Source: Opisthorchis felineus
Lineage: Eukaryota; Platyhelminthes; Trematoda; Opisthorchiida; Opisthorchiidae
NCBI GenBank assembly: GCA_004794785.1
Contig: SJOL01006423.1
Span: 1,485,400 to 1,549,399 of the forward strand
Direction of reading: 5' to 3'
Length of the DNA: 64,000 nt
Position numbers and translations under genes: made by a program
Notes under the pieces: model-generated
Seen by the model: only the letters and a program-made list of their open reading frames with translations
The model's database searches: none
Told to the model about the DNA's origin: nothing
In this document: in pieces, positions 36,101 through 45,789 of the stretch
Layout: every line of letters begins with the position of its first letter
How positions within the stretch are numbered: the first letter of the stretch is position 1

Positions 36101-39100
36101 TACCGCACTTCCGAGGAGCGGTCTGGAAGTTTTGCTGGTAAACACACTTCCATAAAGACGAAAAATCCTCTTCAAAAGGATACTACGTCGTAAGATGTTG
36201 AATCCAATTTGCTAACAAGACCACATAAGTCATTTTAAGTTCATGTTGTTAACGCGCTGGTAGAATGCCGTGTTTCGAAAATAAATTATGAAGACGGATT
36301 GTCGCGCTGGCAAAATTCACCCTTCAGGCAAATCAACGTCGACTCAGGATGGTGTGTCGATTAGTAGTAGATTGTTGCAGTGAGCGACCGCAGTTGCACG
36401 CGCCTTTGCTGGTTAGCACCATAGTGCGAGATTTCCACTTTCAGCTTTGTCGTGACTTGACCTTTGTGAGGACAGACACACCTGTTTGCTGCTCGAGGCC
36501 TGAACCACAGTGAGTCTTGAAAAGCATGTTTACTAGGGGTAGGAGCCTTGAGGTAGGAAACAGTGGCTCTAGTCTCTTTTTGGATGGCAAGCTATTCCAA
36601 TACGAACAAGCAGTTGCAAGCAACTATGGGCTCCTAGATATGAGATTCACAATGCACTGGTCAGGAACCCTGGAGGAAGTGGAGTCCAGCAGGATAGGAA
36701 GATGCTCTTGGTAGGTGGGTTTGAATGATGACGCCTAAACGCAGCAATTTACAAGCGCTTATGTTAAAAACACACCTCTGTGGGAGAAGGTATATCAATT
36801 TCAGGACCACCACTGGCATATGGAGGTAAGTTGATTCCGTCGAGAGTGCCCCTATTCCAGGAGTTTTATCGGAGATGACGTCAGGGGTTTCCAAGTCATG
36901 GCTTGAGGGTCATATTACCACAGTAAAAGATTTCCAAAGTGGACGTTCATTGGATCGTTCATAAATGACTGGACACTATAAAGCATTGTAACCTGGCGTT
37001 TGTCCATGTATTAAAGTTCCACGATACAAACTTAACGATTATTCCTTAACTATAGGGAAGGAGACAGTGTAAGTAGTGATGATGGATTTACCATAACTGT
37101 TAATACTAGCTAAAGTGGTCGATACAGGTGTTGTAACCCTGTGCAGGGGGGGTTACTATAGAATTTAGCTGTTTTTTTTCATCTGACCCTCATAATGGTA
37201 GATCTAACTGTGAAGTTTGAAGGAAATAACGACAATCAACAATCGTTCAGCTGTAACACCCTTTTGGTGCCTAGCTGCCATGTTACCCGAAGAAAGCAAG
37301 GCGTCTGTGATACTGCCAGGCTGTCGAAGCCCCGACTGGAGCAGTCGAGATGCCGAGGTTGCGTTCGAAACATGGACCCCCCCAGTCAGTAGGTTCGCGC
37401 CTTAGCCACCGAGCTATCCCGAGCTTGAGTTTGAAGACAGCCGATACAGACCAAATGATAAAGCATGTCCAACAATTAGAAGAGTTCAACTGTGGAAGCG
37501 TTGAACCTCATCAAGCTCCGTAATTTCCCACAAACGAACAAAACCTTGAAGTTATTTCTTGGTGCATTTAATGCGACGAACTGGTCAGAAGTAACCAATT
37601 TATTATACTTAACTTTTTATGGTTTTTGTTGAAGGGTTGACAACCCAGAAGCCAATGATGACTGGATTTGAAGATTTCAATTCAGACATGCCAATTAATA
37701 ACACATAGTCGAGCCATATGTCCGTCGTTCAGCACCTGGGATGAACATTGGTTCAATAATATATATTAGCCATACGTGCCAATGGTACGCTCGAAGTGCT
37801 GTGGTTGATCGCGAAATAGTGTAGAATACAGTGACATAAGACCGACAGTGGTATTTCCAACTCATGAGTTCTGAAGAGGACGAAACAAACGGCGGACTGT
37901 TTATCAAGGTGCCCTACCTCTATCTATAGAATCAAGGGCTACAGATGAGTCAGCCGCTGAACGAAGGTACACATCAGCAAACCAAGAAGAGACATGGGCT
38001 CGCTAACGTGATTTCTAAATGCGATCCACAAACAGAGACCCGCGCTGTGTGCCCAGCAAACAGACTGTGTCTAAATTCGGGCTTGCCATGGCTTTCTGTG
38101 CTCAAGTCTCTCAAAATGGGAGGAACTGTAGCTGCGGTCGTTTGGAGGCTGAGGTAGTTTGCCTTCACATAGTACCGTCATTGGTCGTGCTTCAGGGACA
38201 AACAGAAGTTCCAATGTATGGTTTTGTACATACTGTCATATTGGTGCAGCGTTTGCCGACCCAGGCTTGGGCACGTGGTTACTCAGCGCTACACTACCCA
38301 CGGTGCTTAGAATTGAGAACCGCAGTTATCCGACAACTTGTAATAACAAACGGCTTTCCATAAAGGAAACGACTCACAAGGTTGCTGAAGAGCCCCAAGA
38401 AAGTCGAAAGCGGTCGTTGGCTGTCGAAGAATTTTCAGAAAGCTTGTGAACAGTTCCATTTATGAAGAACTACTGTGATATCTCGAATGTATTAACAAAT
38501 GAAACATGAGACGCGCTTTGTGCAGCACATTCAGTTGAAGAATATCATAAACGAGGCATTCATTTGAGCCTCTTGTGAAAACCAAATTGATATGCAGATG
38601 AGTGTATTTGTCGAAACCGGGTTTCCGTTTCGATGGACAGTAGATAAATCAAAGAGATAAATCATTCGGAGCGATGTTTTTCGGGTTGGATAGCAGAAAA
38701 ATGCTGTTCCTAAACACGAACAACGTGGAAGACCTCAGTGGAATCCAACAGAGCGTCGGCCTGAAAGCAGAGGAATGGCTATGAACATAGACTTTCCGGT
38801 CGATTTTTTGCAGTTGCATTTAAACACGTTAAGACGCGCACGCTCGCAGTATGCTGCTTCGCTGATGGGTGTACTGCATGTAGCAATCAAATATTTAGAA
38901 CAGTGTCTGGCACAATTGATATCAAGAAAGTGCACACAATGATCGGGAGGGCCAAATTTAATCAAGTGTGAAGCCTGTCGAAACAATGTCCTACTTAGGC
39001 GTTTGTGACAGAGCGGACGGCTGAGCAACCAAGGAAACTAGATAAAAATGAAGCAATGCACGTGCTCAGGGGGAAGCCAAGTCACTACAATGGTCTGCCG

Positions 39101-42100
39101 GGTTTAGCTGCGTGATAGGATCCAGACGAGTGTGTGGCGTTACAACCTAGCAAATGTGATATCCTAGAGTTAGTTGACTCGGGCGTTTTGCAAACCAAAG
39201 GCACCATCAACAACATCCAGATCATGGCAACCTAAGCAGCAACAACCATGCCAATTCGATGTTCAATTGCAGCGAAAGATTGAGGGAAACTCGAGGACTA
39301 GATTGGCCTGTTGAGGTCGAACCAGCGGTGGGCTGTTTAGGGTTTTAACTGACCTTGTAAGCAGTGTCAGTAAAGGAACTACACCATACTTTTGCAGGAA
39401 ACTACATAACTGAACCCGTGGAACATTCGAAAGATGTACATTTGATTGCATAAACGGACTGAAAGGATGGAAACAAGGTATTGATGCCACCACAAGGAAT
39501 ATAAACAACACGCTCAAATAAACTATACAACACTGTCAAACCCCATGGAAGAAGCCCATGAACAACAAGAAATATAGTCCTCCAAGTCTAGGGTATTCCA
39601 AAAATACACTAAACTTACCCCGAATGACTTGTGTCGATTGCAGTTCCGTGGCATTTTCGTCCTGAGTACAGTACGTTGTTATGGCACGGATGGGTGTGGA
39701 AGGGCAAGCGGCATAGAGTTGAGTCAATGCTGGTGGACGAGCTTCTCGGACCTGTGTGAAGCCTTCAACCGGCAAGGATAAGGAGTCACCAATTTGGAAG
39801 TCGACTTTCCAACCACGTTGCGCGACGGCGCGTGGTTCGAAATAGGCCAGTGCGGGAATGGCCTCACTGTGTTGGGCGAAGCACATGTGGATCATATGAG
39901 TAGCATGGACAATAAAAAGTAGGCATTACCAATAATTTTGTAGCCGATAGTTTGACTGAATAAACCACATAACACAAGTAACCTGTTCGGAGACGAAAAC
40001 ATCCCGCAGTGAACATGGACCGAACCCTGAAAAGATGTCTGAAAAGTATTTCAGGATCAAGTGACGTGGACTGCAGGATTGAAGGACTAGTTGTGCAATA
40101 CTCAGTCTGCCTGCAGATTAATCGACCATGTCAACTCGAACTCCTACCCAAGATATTTGAGACTTTATATGGATTCATGCTATGGATACTGACGGCGATT
40201 TTAAACAAGTATGAAACAGTCACACGGTGCGACTAGGCTTTTCAACACAGGTTGACCTCACTTGTATGAGAAAATCCAGATTCTAGACTCCAAAATCTCC
40301 TCCTTACATGCACAATCACAGAATTTACAATATTGGGAGACACCGATTAACACGGCACATTCCACATACTGCAGTCAGGAGATGTTAGTATGCACATCAA
40401 ACAGACCGGCGGGTAAACATGATAAGCTATTCTGAACATAGCAGGATAGAAAGTCTGCAATAGAGGAGAACCTTAATCACCCCCAATTGTAATGATGGCC
40501 ATTGATCTGCTTGCCAAGCTGGGTAGCACACAGCTCAAATCCGCTGAACCCGCGCATGCTATCATCAGAGGTTTGTCGAGGGATTGTGCTCTATTCAGTA
40601 CTAGCGGTTGCTGAGAGCAAATCACACGTTTGTGTCCGGCCAACATAACACGAGGAGGGAAGCACCACAAGCAACATCGCCTTGATGCTTTTATACAATT
40701 GTGAAACTGTGAACGAACCGAAACTAGAAGTGGATAGGGCTGTCTTGCAACAAAAAACGATGAATGCGTCCATAGTTGAGCAACAATCCGTGTAAGCCAG
40801 ACACTGGTGTACTAATCACAGAATCGCACGCTGGAAGCAGAGTAGCAAAAAGCGAATCATTCACAAAAACAAAACCTTTACAACCTGTTGCAGATACAGA
40901 GTTGTGCAATACAGTTTAAGCACTATTGAATGGGAGTGGGAATGGGCGATAAATCACTGTTACGAGCAACGGTCGAAATGACTGTATTCTGACGTATGTG
41001 GGAACGCCAGTGCTTCAGTGCCATAGGTTGTGAAAGCGATTCGGGCGAATTTGTTTTCATAATCGGCGGGAAGGCGGAGGCACTGTACGAGTTGCACCTG
41101 GTTGTTAGCTAAACAAAAGATACGTAAGTGCTCGAGTGTGTGGACTGGTAGCACGAAACCCCAAGCTCATATTTAGACTAATCCAAATTGGTTGAGTCAA
41201 CCGACTAAGGGCTGAATTGGGCAGTAGTTTTATGGGCATTGGAGGGAAACATGAACGACAAAAACCGTGGAGGAACTTTCATAAAATACGGGGAAGACAG
41301 AGTGTCAACGACACCTACAAGCTGTGAATATAACAAGTGGCTTTCCATGCTGTACAACAACTACAGTTGGTAAGCTGCGATGCCTGACATGACCGAAAGG
41401 TGCACTTAAACAGACCCCACCGGAAAAAAGTTTGGAGATAACACCTTGAAAAAAAGCCCAGCTGTATCTAAAATAAAGCCATATGACCACCTCAGCATGG
41501 TGGACATGATTACGCGGCAGATTAGCACAGGCGTACTCATACTGGTTCCGCTGTCTGTGATGTGGTGATGATCCGCTCGATGGAACAAATCATAAGGAAA
41601 CTTGGACAAAACAAAAGTAGTGAACAAGTGGTCTGCGGACAACTGCAAAAATGGATTTGATTACCCCAAAAATCAAATACCGTGACGACGCATTTTGGCG
41701 GAATATAAAGAGGCAAAGTTGAAGAATAACGAAGAAAGACGATGGAAAAATCCACAAACCGGGACTTTAGCTGTGCCTATGAACTTAAAGTGGATCATTT
41801 ATTTTAACTGAACCATTTTTCATGATATCGCTTTCAAGGTCATGGTGATCACCTACAGCATCAGTCATTCGACATGTTAAAGTTATCTCAGGGAGAATGA
41901 ACTACAATATGAAATGTGCGTTTCTCCAACACGGTAGACGGAATAAGAAACACTGTGCTGGCTGGACCGTTGTGATCTCTAGAAATATTTGCTTGTCAGC
42001 AGGAAACATCGCAAACTTATCCGAAATTCTTTCCGGGGGAACAAAACAGAAATATCGGAGTTGTACTGCTCCAGTTTCAGGACTGTCTGAATTTGCTGAT

Positions 42101-44594
42101 CCCCACTCCAGTCACTTGAACAGGTCTGAGTGCTTCTATATAACTTGGCCAACATTGTGAATCTTCTCACTCAATTGGAGGTCCAACTGGACTGTTAGTA
42201 AACAATATCACTAACGCTCCACTTGTCTCCGCTGATCCCCATATTCTGAGCCTGTCGCTGATGGTATACCTCACGGAGAACAATAAGACTAATATACAGG
42301 AGACTTCACATAAGCTGAAAAGGTGCTGTTCACCAGACAATATGGTTTCCACTGCCTATTATGAACCTGATCCTTCAGAATATTGCCCTAACTTGAATGA
42401 CCATATCAACTTTTGCTATGACCTACGTTGCCCTGTTGATGCCATTCAAATCAGTGCTGACAGGTTCTCTACTCTTCTGTTTGAGCGGTTACGGAGGGGA
42501 AAGATGGGTCTTCGTGGAAAGGAAGTTGTACACAGGTTGGAGAACTGATGCGAGCAATCACACTGAAAGTCAACCAATCCAATAAGATCTCTGCAAGCGC
42601 AGCAATCATTCACAAAAGCTGTGGAATGTAGCGGGCCTTAAAAGCAGCTGTGCACCGAAGGATGAGTCAAACCTACCTACTGCAATAGTCGCCAATAAGG
42701 ATTGTGCGGATGAAAATAGCGTAGTACTAGCGCATAAGAACGTGTCAAAGATAAAGTCACGCAACGAGTGCCGTTCTGATGGTCTATCACCCTTAATTTT
42801 TAATGTGCACTGACATGCTCACCGGAGCAATATCTGTTTTGGTCACTAAGTGTCTTCCCATTCGGAAAATTCTCTACTAGTGACTAAGATAATACTGGTG
42901 TAAGGAGGGAAACCCTTCGCTGCGGAGTTGCTTATTAGAAAACGCCAACTAAACGGTTACAGACTATTGGACAGGAAGGTTAAACTCTCATTTGCATGTT
43001 GTTTTTAAAAACGGAATATCCATCTTCTTCTCGAACGCGTCTTCTTGAACTCTCCTGGATATTCATTGACTATCGCACAATTGCAAGCAAAAACTGTAAA
43101 GTAGTTCCACAAATTCCGTAATAAATCCCACCTTCCATTAGATCAAGGCGAAGTTACGAGAACACACATACTACTCGCATGCGTCATCAGTAGCACCCAC
43201 CGTTACACTGGTATTCTCCCACACTGGATGTTCTATTCCCCTGATTTCTCCCGAGATTCCTTCAGAGAGCTTAATGTCTGACTGTCAGCTTGCTAAATGA
43301 CCTCTGCAAGTGCAGAAGAGTCTCAAAGACTGCTTTGGTTAGCTTCTTAGTAAGCATATGTTTCATGCATGTTCCAACTTCACCCAAATAGTCTTTCCAA
43401 CATTCTCCACCATTTTCACTCAATAAAGCCATGTTTAACCCATGAACCCATTAAATTAGGGACTTTTCCTGCCAGAACTTCCACGTGCCGTAATTCTGCG
43501 AAGTCTTAGTTGGTTCACATTTCAGTCAATTTCATTGTCTTGCAGAATAACCTCACATAATGCCAACTTGCGTAAAAGGTTCACAAGTGGACACTTCGGA
43601 CGATTTTTCAACGTATATCGAATGGTTTCACCAGCTCTATACCATAAATCCGTAAATCTACCGTAAATCCCTTTGGAGTGCACAGACTTATATTGACTTG
43701 ACTTGACGGTGAGTTGAATCAAAAGTATAGTATTGAGGAAAGCACTTATCTAAGAAAACTACCGTGGAATGGTTTAACTCACTCGAATGTGTAGGATTCG
43801 CCGTTTAACTGAGACCATAAATCACCAATAGCCTTTTGAGCTGGGTGAACCTTGAATTGTGTACCTCCTTTACTCCGGCTGCTGGAAGGTCCAGGATCGG
43901 AATTGGGGCTAGGTGCAGCAGGCTCACTCTCTGGTAGTGCGGAGCCTTCGGGAAGGCTGAAACCAATCAGACTTAGTTTCACATCAGCAATACGGAGCTT
44001 GTGGGCAACTTCGGTTAGCTGCGAAATATCCGCCGGGCCCAAGAGATTACTTATAAGTAGAATGCGTTTCTCGGACAATCCTTTGCGGTCACTAAACAGC
44101 AGGCCCTTGGTAAGTGATACCCGATGGTCATTAGCACGTACTTGCATTGTGTCACAAGGTGATTGACACCAACAATCAGAGCGTCCACGACTAACGGATA
44201 GATTAAGTGAAATTCAAAACCTACCGTCAGCATCGTCCGTAGACAAGAGTGACTCTGAATTGAAGAATTCCAACAAATCCCAATCCAGCGGAGCTAAGGC
44301 ACGAACCAATGAAATGTGAACAAAATTTCCATCTTCATTAGCTAAATCATTATCCGTAGCTTCCGTGCCACAAAGAACGACAGCAAACTCCTCTTTTTTT
44401 CCTTGAAAAAACTTGGTGAACGGAAATGGTTGGGGATGGAATTAGACAGTACCTTGCGTTGGATTAAGAGTTTCAAACAGTCCACGGCTTGATCAACATC
44501 TGTGGCCATATGGACACCTACATCCAGAATGATGCAAACCGCTACCTAAAACAGAACGACAACCATCTTCACAAGCAAGTGAAATTACCGTCAT
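24067..44594 (-). CDS. XRCC5: Ku80 (X-ray repair cross-complementing 5), spliced gene, 13-exon model
   Basis: Ku80 pairs with Ku70 in the nucleus, threads onto DNA double-strand ends and recruits DNA-PK and ligase IV factors for non-homologous end joining. Exons (high to low): 44594-44589, 44545-44453, 44411-44225, 44190-44142, 44091-43783, 39866-39619, 34222-34113, 33052-32865, 29684-29430, 27907-27372, 26606-26322, 25377-25211, and candidate 24102-24067. All junctions are GT/AG and keep phase, giving 2469 coding bases (about 822 residues, against about 730 in vertebrates). Order: vWA domain (1-215), beta-barrel (216-470), arm and linker (to about 660), helical C-terminal domain (661-755), acidic tail. 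An in-frame TGA lies 17 codons before the first ATG, fixing the start. Introns 1-4 are 43, 41, 34 and 50 bases, and the later ones 0.8-5.4 kb. Identity rests on domain-by-domain resemblance to vertebrate Ku80. The last exon is the least certain part. Confidence 0.9.
25211..25377 (-). CDS. XRCC5: Ku80 exon 12 (C-terminal tail)
   Basis: Following GTACATTATCAG it reads GFGLISDDEVQGIGVSRMEA then DSFLSSST, parallel to [20 protein letters not shown] and AKKFLAP. A Ser/Pro-rich stretch follows. The exon ends VMTEQL at the donor GTAAGC in phase 0, so at least one further exon is needed. Confidence 0.85.
26322..26606 (-). CDS. XRCC5: Ku80 exon 11 (C-terminal helical domain)
   Basis: It starts after CCGTATCGCAG. 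SQRLEARIVQLVTDPYTGSI, then RPRAISCLVAYRERAIRAAT and DPRLSFWVETITQ follow the helical C-terminal domain of Ku80 (SNQLINHIEQFLDT, DCIRAFREEAIKF, NHFWEIVVQD). This domain supports recruitment of DNA-PKcs in animals. Donor GTAGCT, phase 1. Confidence 0.9.
27372..27907 (-). CDS. XRCC5: Ku80 exon 10 (arm and linker)
   Basis: It follows CCGTTTTGTAG. PSPWIQRLFTCFRERGLNPT parallels [32 protein letters not shown] resembles AKKLKTEQ in position and basic character (likely nuclear localisation), and LTDVGSVDPVGDFDKLLAQG parallels [20 protein letters not shown]. The linker is longer than in vertebrates and rich in Ser, Gly and Asn. Donor GTAAGC, phase 1. Confidence 0.93.
29430..29684 (-). CDS. XRCC5: Ku80 exon 9 (barrel end and bridge)
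   Basis: It starts after CCACTTTTCAG. QVALFYTDLAFADDVRTFQF parallels [20 protein letters not shown], and HTPTDEQLKVMDEFVSSLML parallels [20 protein letters not shown]. An acidic DEDDSDAEC loop follows. The donor is GTAGGT: reading through would meet TAG at once, so the splice is required. Confidence 0.92.
30070..30640 (-). pseudogene. interrupted open frame in Ku80 intron 8
   Basis: A single minus-strand frame runs about 185 codons with one TAA at 30325-30327. Upstream of the stop it reads NEMYLYASATRLLTTLPQHT and QWLCATFANDLRRYILRLRL, and downstream ASCLRVSLATDVSYLWIPIH and YPLDWSQNVWDKIARISQQF. It ends near a GTAATA donor-like site. No family is recognised. It could be a decayed nested gene or a mobile element fragment. 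Confidence 0.3.
31297..31629 (-). other. unidentified 110-codon open frame in Ku80 intron 8
   Basis: It includes LIWEVRTALLNAVQLLLPDK and REAHLIESVYVLKLTADLRE and ends with the basic run KKRKRNW. Located 0.7 kb upstream of the interrupted frame on the same strand, it may be related to it. No known domain is recognised. Confidence 0.25.
32865..33052 (-). CDS. XRCC5: Ku80 exon 8 (beta-barrel)
   Basis: It follows CTGGTTTCAG. LHLGDSVLVFVANCP and AQALFELNGVALVRRVYNRV parallel FFMGNQVLKVFAARD and [20 protein letters not shown], and LGVLIPE parallels VGVAFPH. Donor GTGAGT, phase 2. The next protein segment is in exon 9, 3.2 kb away. Confidence 0.92.
33813..33985 (-). mobile_element. tRNA-derived SINE, copy 5, in Ku80 intron 7
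   Basis: Reverse complement of the SINE: tail ATTCAGCTGCAATACCCTTT, body GGAAGCACGAAGGCTGAGAT, head AAGGACCTTCCGGCCAGTAA. Box B is decayed (the GTTCGAACC block reads poorly near 33930), so this is an older copy. The tail is T/A-rich with GATTATTTTTTTATT on the minus strand. Confidence 0.85.
34113..34222 (-). CDS. XRCC5: Ku80 exon 7 (RYG..VPF signature)
   Basis: It encodes HRYGSTMVPFTAEDKAAVQP then AAEKCLSLIGFTPASN, lining up with FRYGSDIVPFSKVDE and KCFSVLGFCKSS. The RYG..(I/M)VPF block is a hallmark of Ku80 beta-barrels. Acceptor ATAATCAG, donor GTAAGT, ends in phase 0. Confidence 0.92.
35248..35290 (-). ncRNA. degenerate hammerhead ribozyme
   Basis: The motif aligns base for base with the intact one at 22890-22932. 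The core CTGATGA reads GTGATGA and the GAA block reads GCA, and stem I has two mismatches. Catalysis is not expected. Confidence 0.7.
35312..35354 (+). ncRNA. degenerate hammerhead ribozyme, opposite strand
   Basis: The order CTGGTGAG, GCTC...GGCA, AAAACCAGTC, then ATGAACTGTCGGAGAG follows the hammerhead and its flank. The core A6 position is G, and GAAA has become AAAA, so it should be inactive. Confidence 0.6.
37243..37423 (-). mobile_element. tRNA-derived SINE, copy 6, in Ku80 intron 6
   Basis: Layout CGTTCAGCTGTAACACCCTT, then GCCTAGCTGCCATG, then CCAGGCTGTCGAAGCCC and a diverged head (GGTTGCGTTCGAAACATGGA). Box A-like region at 37405-37420. It is an older copy, to judge by the number of changes. 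Confidence 0.83.
38360..38640 (+). mobile_element. retrozyme-like element, decayed single copy
   Basis: In plus orientation it follows the same order as the 22.9-kb unit read on the minus strand: hammerhead remnant, TGTCGAAGAATTTTCAG, GATATCTCGAATGTATT, AAACATGAGACG, GTGCAGCACATTCAGTTG, ATGAGTGTATTTGTCGAAAC, GGGTTTCCG. Confidence 0.65.
38381..38421 (+). ncRNA. degenerate hammerhead ribozyme
   Basis: Core CTGAAGAG (position 7 may vary in hammerheads), then GAAA and GGTC are kept. Stem II no longer pairs (GCCC against AGTC), stem III reads AGCGGT with a mismatch, and stem I does not pair at its first position. Confidence 0.6.
39619..39866 (-). CDS. XRCC5: Ku80 exon 6 (start of beta-barrel)
   Basis: It follows CCCAACACAG and completes the split codon from exon 5. 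EAIPALAYFEPRAVAQRGWK and VDFQIGDSLSLPVEGF parallel the [20 protein letters not shown] and CRLTIGSNLSIRIAAY segments of Ku80, and the end TYCTQDENATELQSTQVIRG parallels VYCLNDDDETEV..DIIQG. Donor GTAAGT, phase 1. Confidence 0.9.
40964..41108 (-). CDS. exon-like block resembling a vWA domain, in Ku80 intron 5
   Basis: Between the acceptor TCTTTTGTTTAG and a donor-like GTAACA, the minus strand encodes NNQVQLVQCLRLPADYENKF then ARIAFTTYGTEALAFPHTSE. The helix, charged turn, ARIAFTTYGTEA strand and FPH turn fit the first helix and second strand of extracellular vWA domains (collagen or matrilin type). It is not a Ku80 exon: exons 5 and 6 are contiguous in protein. No flanking vWA exons were found, so it may be a nested gene part, a gene-capture event or a remnant. 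Confidence 0.4.
41109..43782 (-). other. XRCC5: Ku80 intron 5, upper part, no gene seen
   Basis: Short frames such as minus 41406-41648 and plus 42261-42548 lack recognisable motifs, and no copy of the window's repeat families was recognised. Confidence 0.5.
43783..44091 (-). CDS. XRCC5: Ku80 exon 5 (end of vWA domain)
   Basis: It starts after GCTGTTTAG and encodes LSEKRILLISNLLGPADISQ, then LRIADVKLSLIGFS, which parallels the RHIEIFTDLSS and DISLQFFLPFS strands of Ku80. A Ser/Pro-rich insert (PAAPSPNSDPGPSSSRSK) replaces the shorter Gly-rich loop. It ends NGESYTF in phase 2 with donor GTGAGT. Confidence 0.88.
44142..44190 (-). CDS. XRCC5: Ku80 exon 4 (vWA helix, DALIV)
   Basis: It reads VVDALIVGVNHLVTQC, matching the DFLDALIVSMDVI segment of Ku80. 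The 34-base intron before it ends CCGTTAG and the donor after it is GTACGT. The exon ends in phase 2. Confidence 0.85.
44225..44411 (-). CDS. XRCC5: Ku80 exon 3 (vWA middle)
   Basis: The acceptor CACCAAG precedes FFQGKKEEFAVVLCGTEATD, lining up with [20 protein letters not shown] of the vertebrate protein. The end ALAPLDWDLLEFFNS parallels LMLPDFDLLEDIES. A 7-A run here is in frame once this acceptor is used. The exon ends in phase 1. Confidence 0.88.
44453..44545 (-). CDS. XRCC5: Ku80 exon 2 (vWA strand 1 and helix 1)
   Basis: It encodes VAVCIILDVGVHMATDVDQA then VDCLKLLIQRK, parallel to the AVVLCMDVG...FVQRQ opening of the vertebrate Ku80 vWA domain. As in other Ku80 proteins, the metal-site DxSxS pattern of true integrin-type vWA domains is not kept (DVGVH). 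Donor GTACTG. Confidence 0.88.
44589..44594 (-). CDS. XRCC5: Ku80 exon 1 (start codon, two codons)
   Basis: ATGACG is followed by the donor GTAATT. The next 43 bases end in TTTTAG, after which the conserved vWA strand begins in the same frame. The upstream reading has a TGA 17 codons earlier and no other Met. Two-codon coding first exons and introns of this size are common in flatworm genes. Confidence 0.7.
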
Positions 44595-45780
44595 CTCCGC
44601 GGCCTGTGCCAGAAGGCAGCGAATCGGTATGTAGGCGATAATTCAAAATCACACTAGTTGTTTTTCACTTTTCAAAACCCATCTGCCTTTGTTTGGTATG
44701 GGTTAGCACACAAAGCGGGGCTGTAAAAACCAGCTGAAAAGTGAAAGTAAAAAGTCGCATATGATGGATTTTATAGGTATGCACGAATAATCTGTTGCGG
44801 AAGACGCATCTATTGCATGAAATTTCACGGCACAGTGCCAACTTTACACGAAGAAGGAATGAATTTGGGGGATACCAAAATACTTCCTATAAACAGGTAT
44901 TTCCTCTTGGGAGGGGGAAGCCATATGATACGTCGCCGATACCTTACCTGAATATTAAAAATCCAGTCGTCTATAGTCATTTTGTCAGCTTCAACGAGGT
45001 CAGTGTTCTATGTATCCCATATCCTTGCATGGCTGTAACCAAAAACCACCATTACTGCATCATCACGGTGGCGGTCCCAAGCCCCAGACATCTAGGTCGT
45101 TACAAACACGCGACGTCTCACCACCTAGCCGGACCAGAAAAAGAACCGCGAAAGGGGATGACCATATAGCGGCATGTTTCAACGCAATGTGCGCAATCTC
45201 AGCGACACATCAGTCGGTACTTGAACGTACTTCCCCTTGGAAAGGTGACCAGCCAAAGCTGCGTCACCTGCTTTACACGTTAGGATAGCAAAGTTTCTGC
45301 TGTACTGAATCGTTCTAAATAGCTGTTGGGGCGTCCCATGCAACGTGTCGTTTTGGTCGGAATGAATGTCACAGATATTACCTGACTGGGACTGACACAA
45401 TCTGACTCAACGTAACGAAATTAGGTTGTGCTAACAGGCAGTTTTTAAGCCAACTGAATACACTCGGATAATAACCACAAAATGATACACTTCATCCTGA
45501 TGTATACCGTTATAACAACGGAAACAGTGGTAATGATTGAGAACTCAATAAATATGATGTACTGCTTTGTTCTGCGATCCAGTTTTCATTCAATGGGCAA
45601 CTCTGTATCCTAAACTGCATCATTTACTGAAGAAAGTCCAGTCCGACCAAGAAGTGCTCGCCCATTAGGGAGGATAATGCATCCAAACTTAACAACAGAT
45701 TTTCGCCTGGAATATGTGTAAGGTGAACTAGCCGTTCTGGGAGTTATAAAATCTCTACTTCGGTTCCGGATTTTCGTTCC
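44595..45780. other. upstream of Ku80, no element or gene recognised
   Basis: The Ku80 promoter should lie here, but no TATA box or other clear signal stands out. Plus-strand frames at 44795-45169 and 45010-45288 have no recognised domain. Confidence 0.35.
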
Positions 45781-45789
45781 CTCAAGAGA

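Larger units (their letters stand above)
34223..39618 (-). other. XRCC5: Ku80 intron 6, repeats only
   Basis: This 5.4-kb intron holds two decayed retrozyme-like loci and one SINE. Other open frames (for example minus 38735-39028 and minus 34314-34655) show no recognised motif. Confidence 0.7.

Noticed and set aside
44092..44147. Ku80 exon 5 starting at GGCCTG (44105) or at the open-frame Met (44147)
   Set aside because: Neither keeps phase with exon 4 and its good GTACGT donor. The acceptor GCTGTTTAG at 44092 does, and it restores the expected length between DALIV and EKRILLI.
44394..44411. Apparent one-base frameshift in an A7 run of Ku80 exon 3
   Set aside because: It arises only if the acceptor TTTTTTCAAG is used. 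The acceptor CACCAAG ten bases upstream keeps the frame and gives FFQGKKEE, which matches Ku80 length and sequence.
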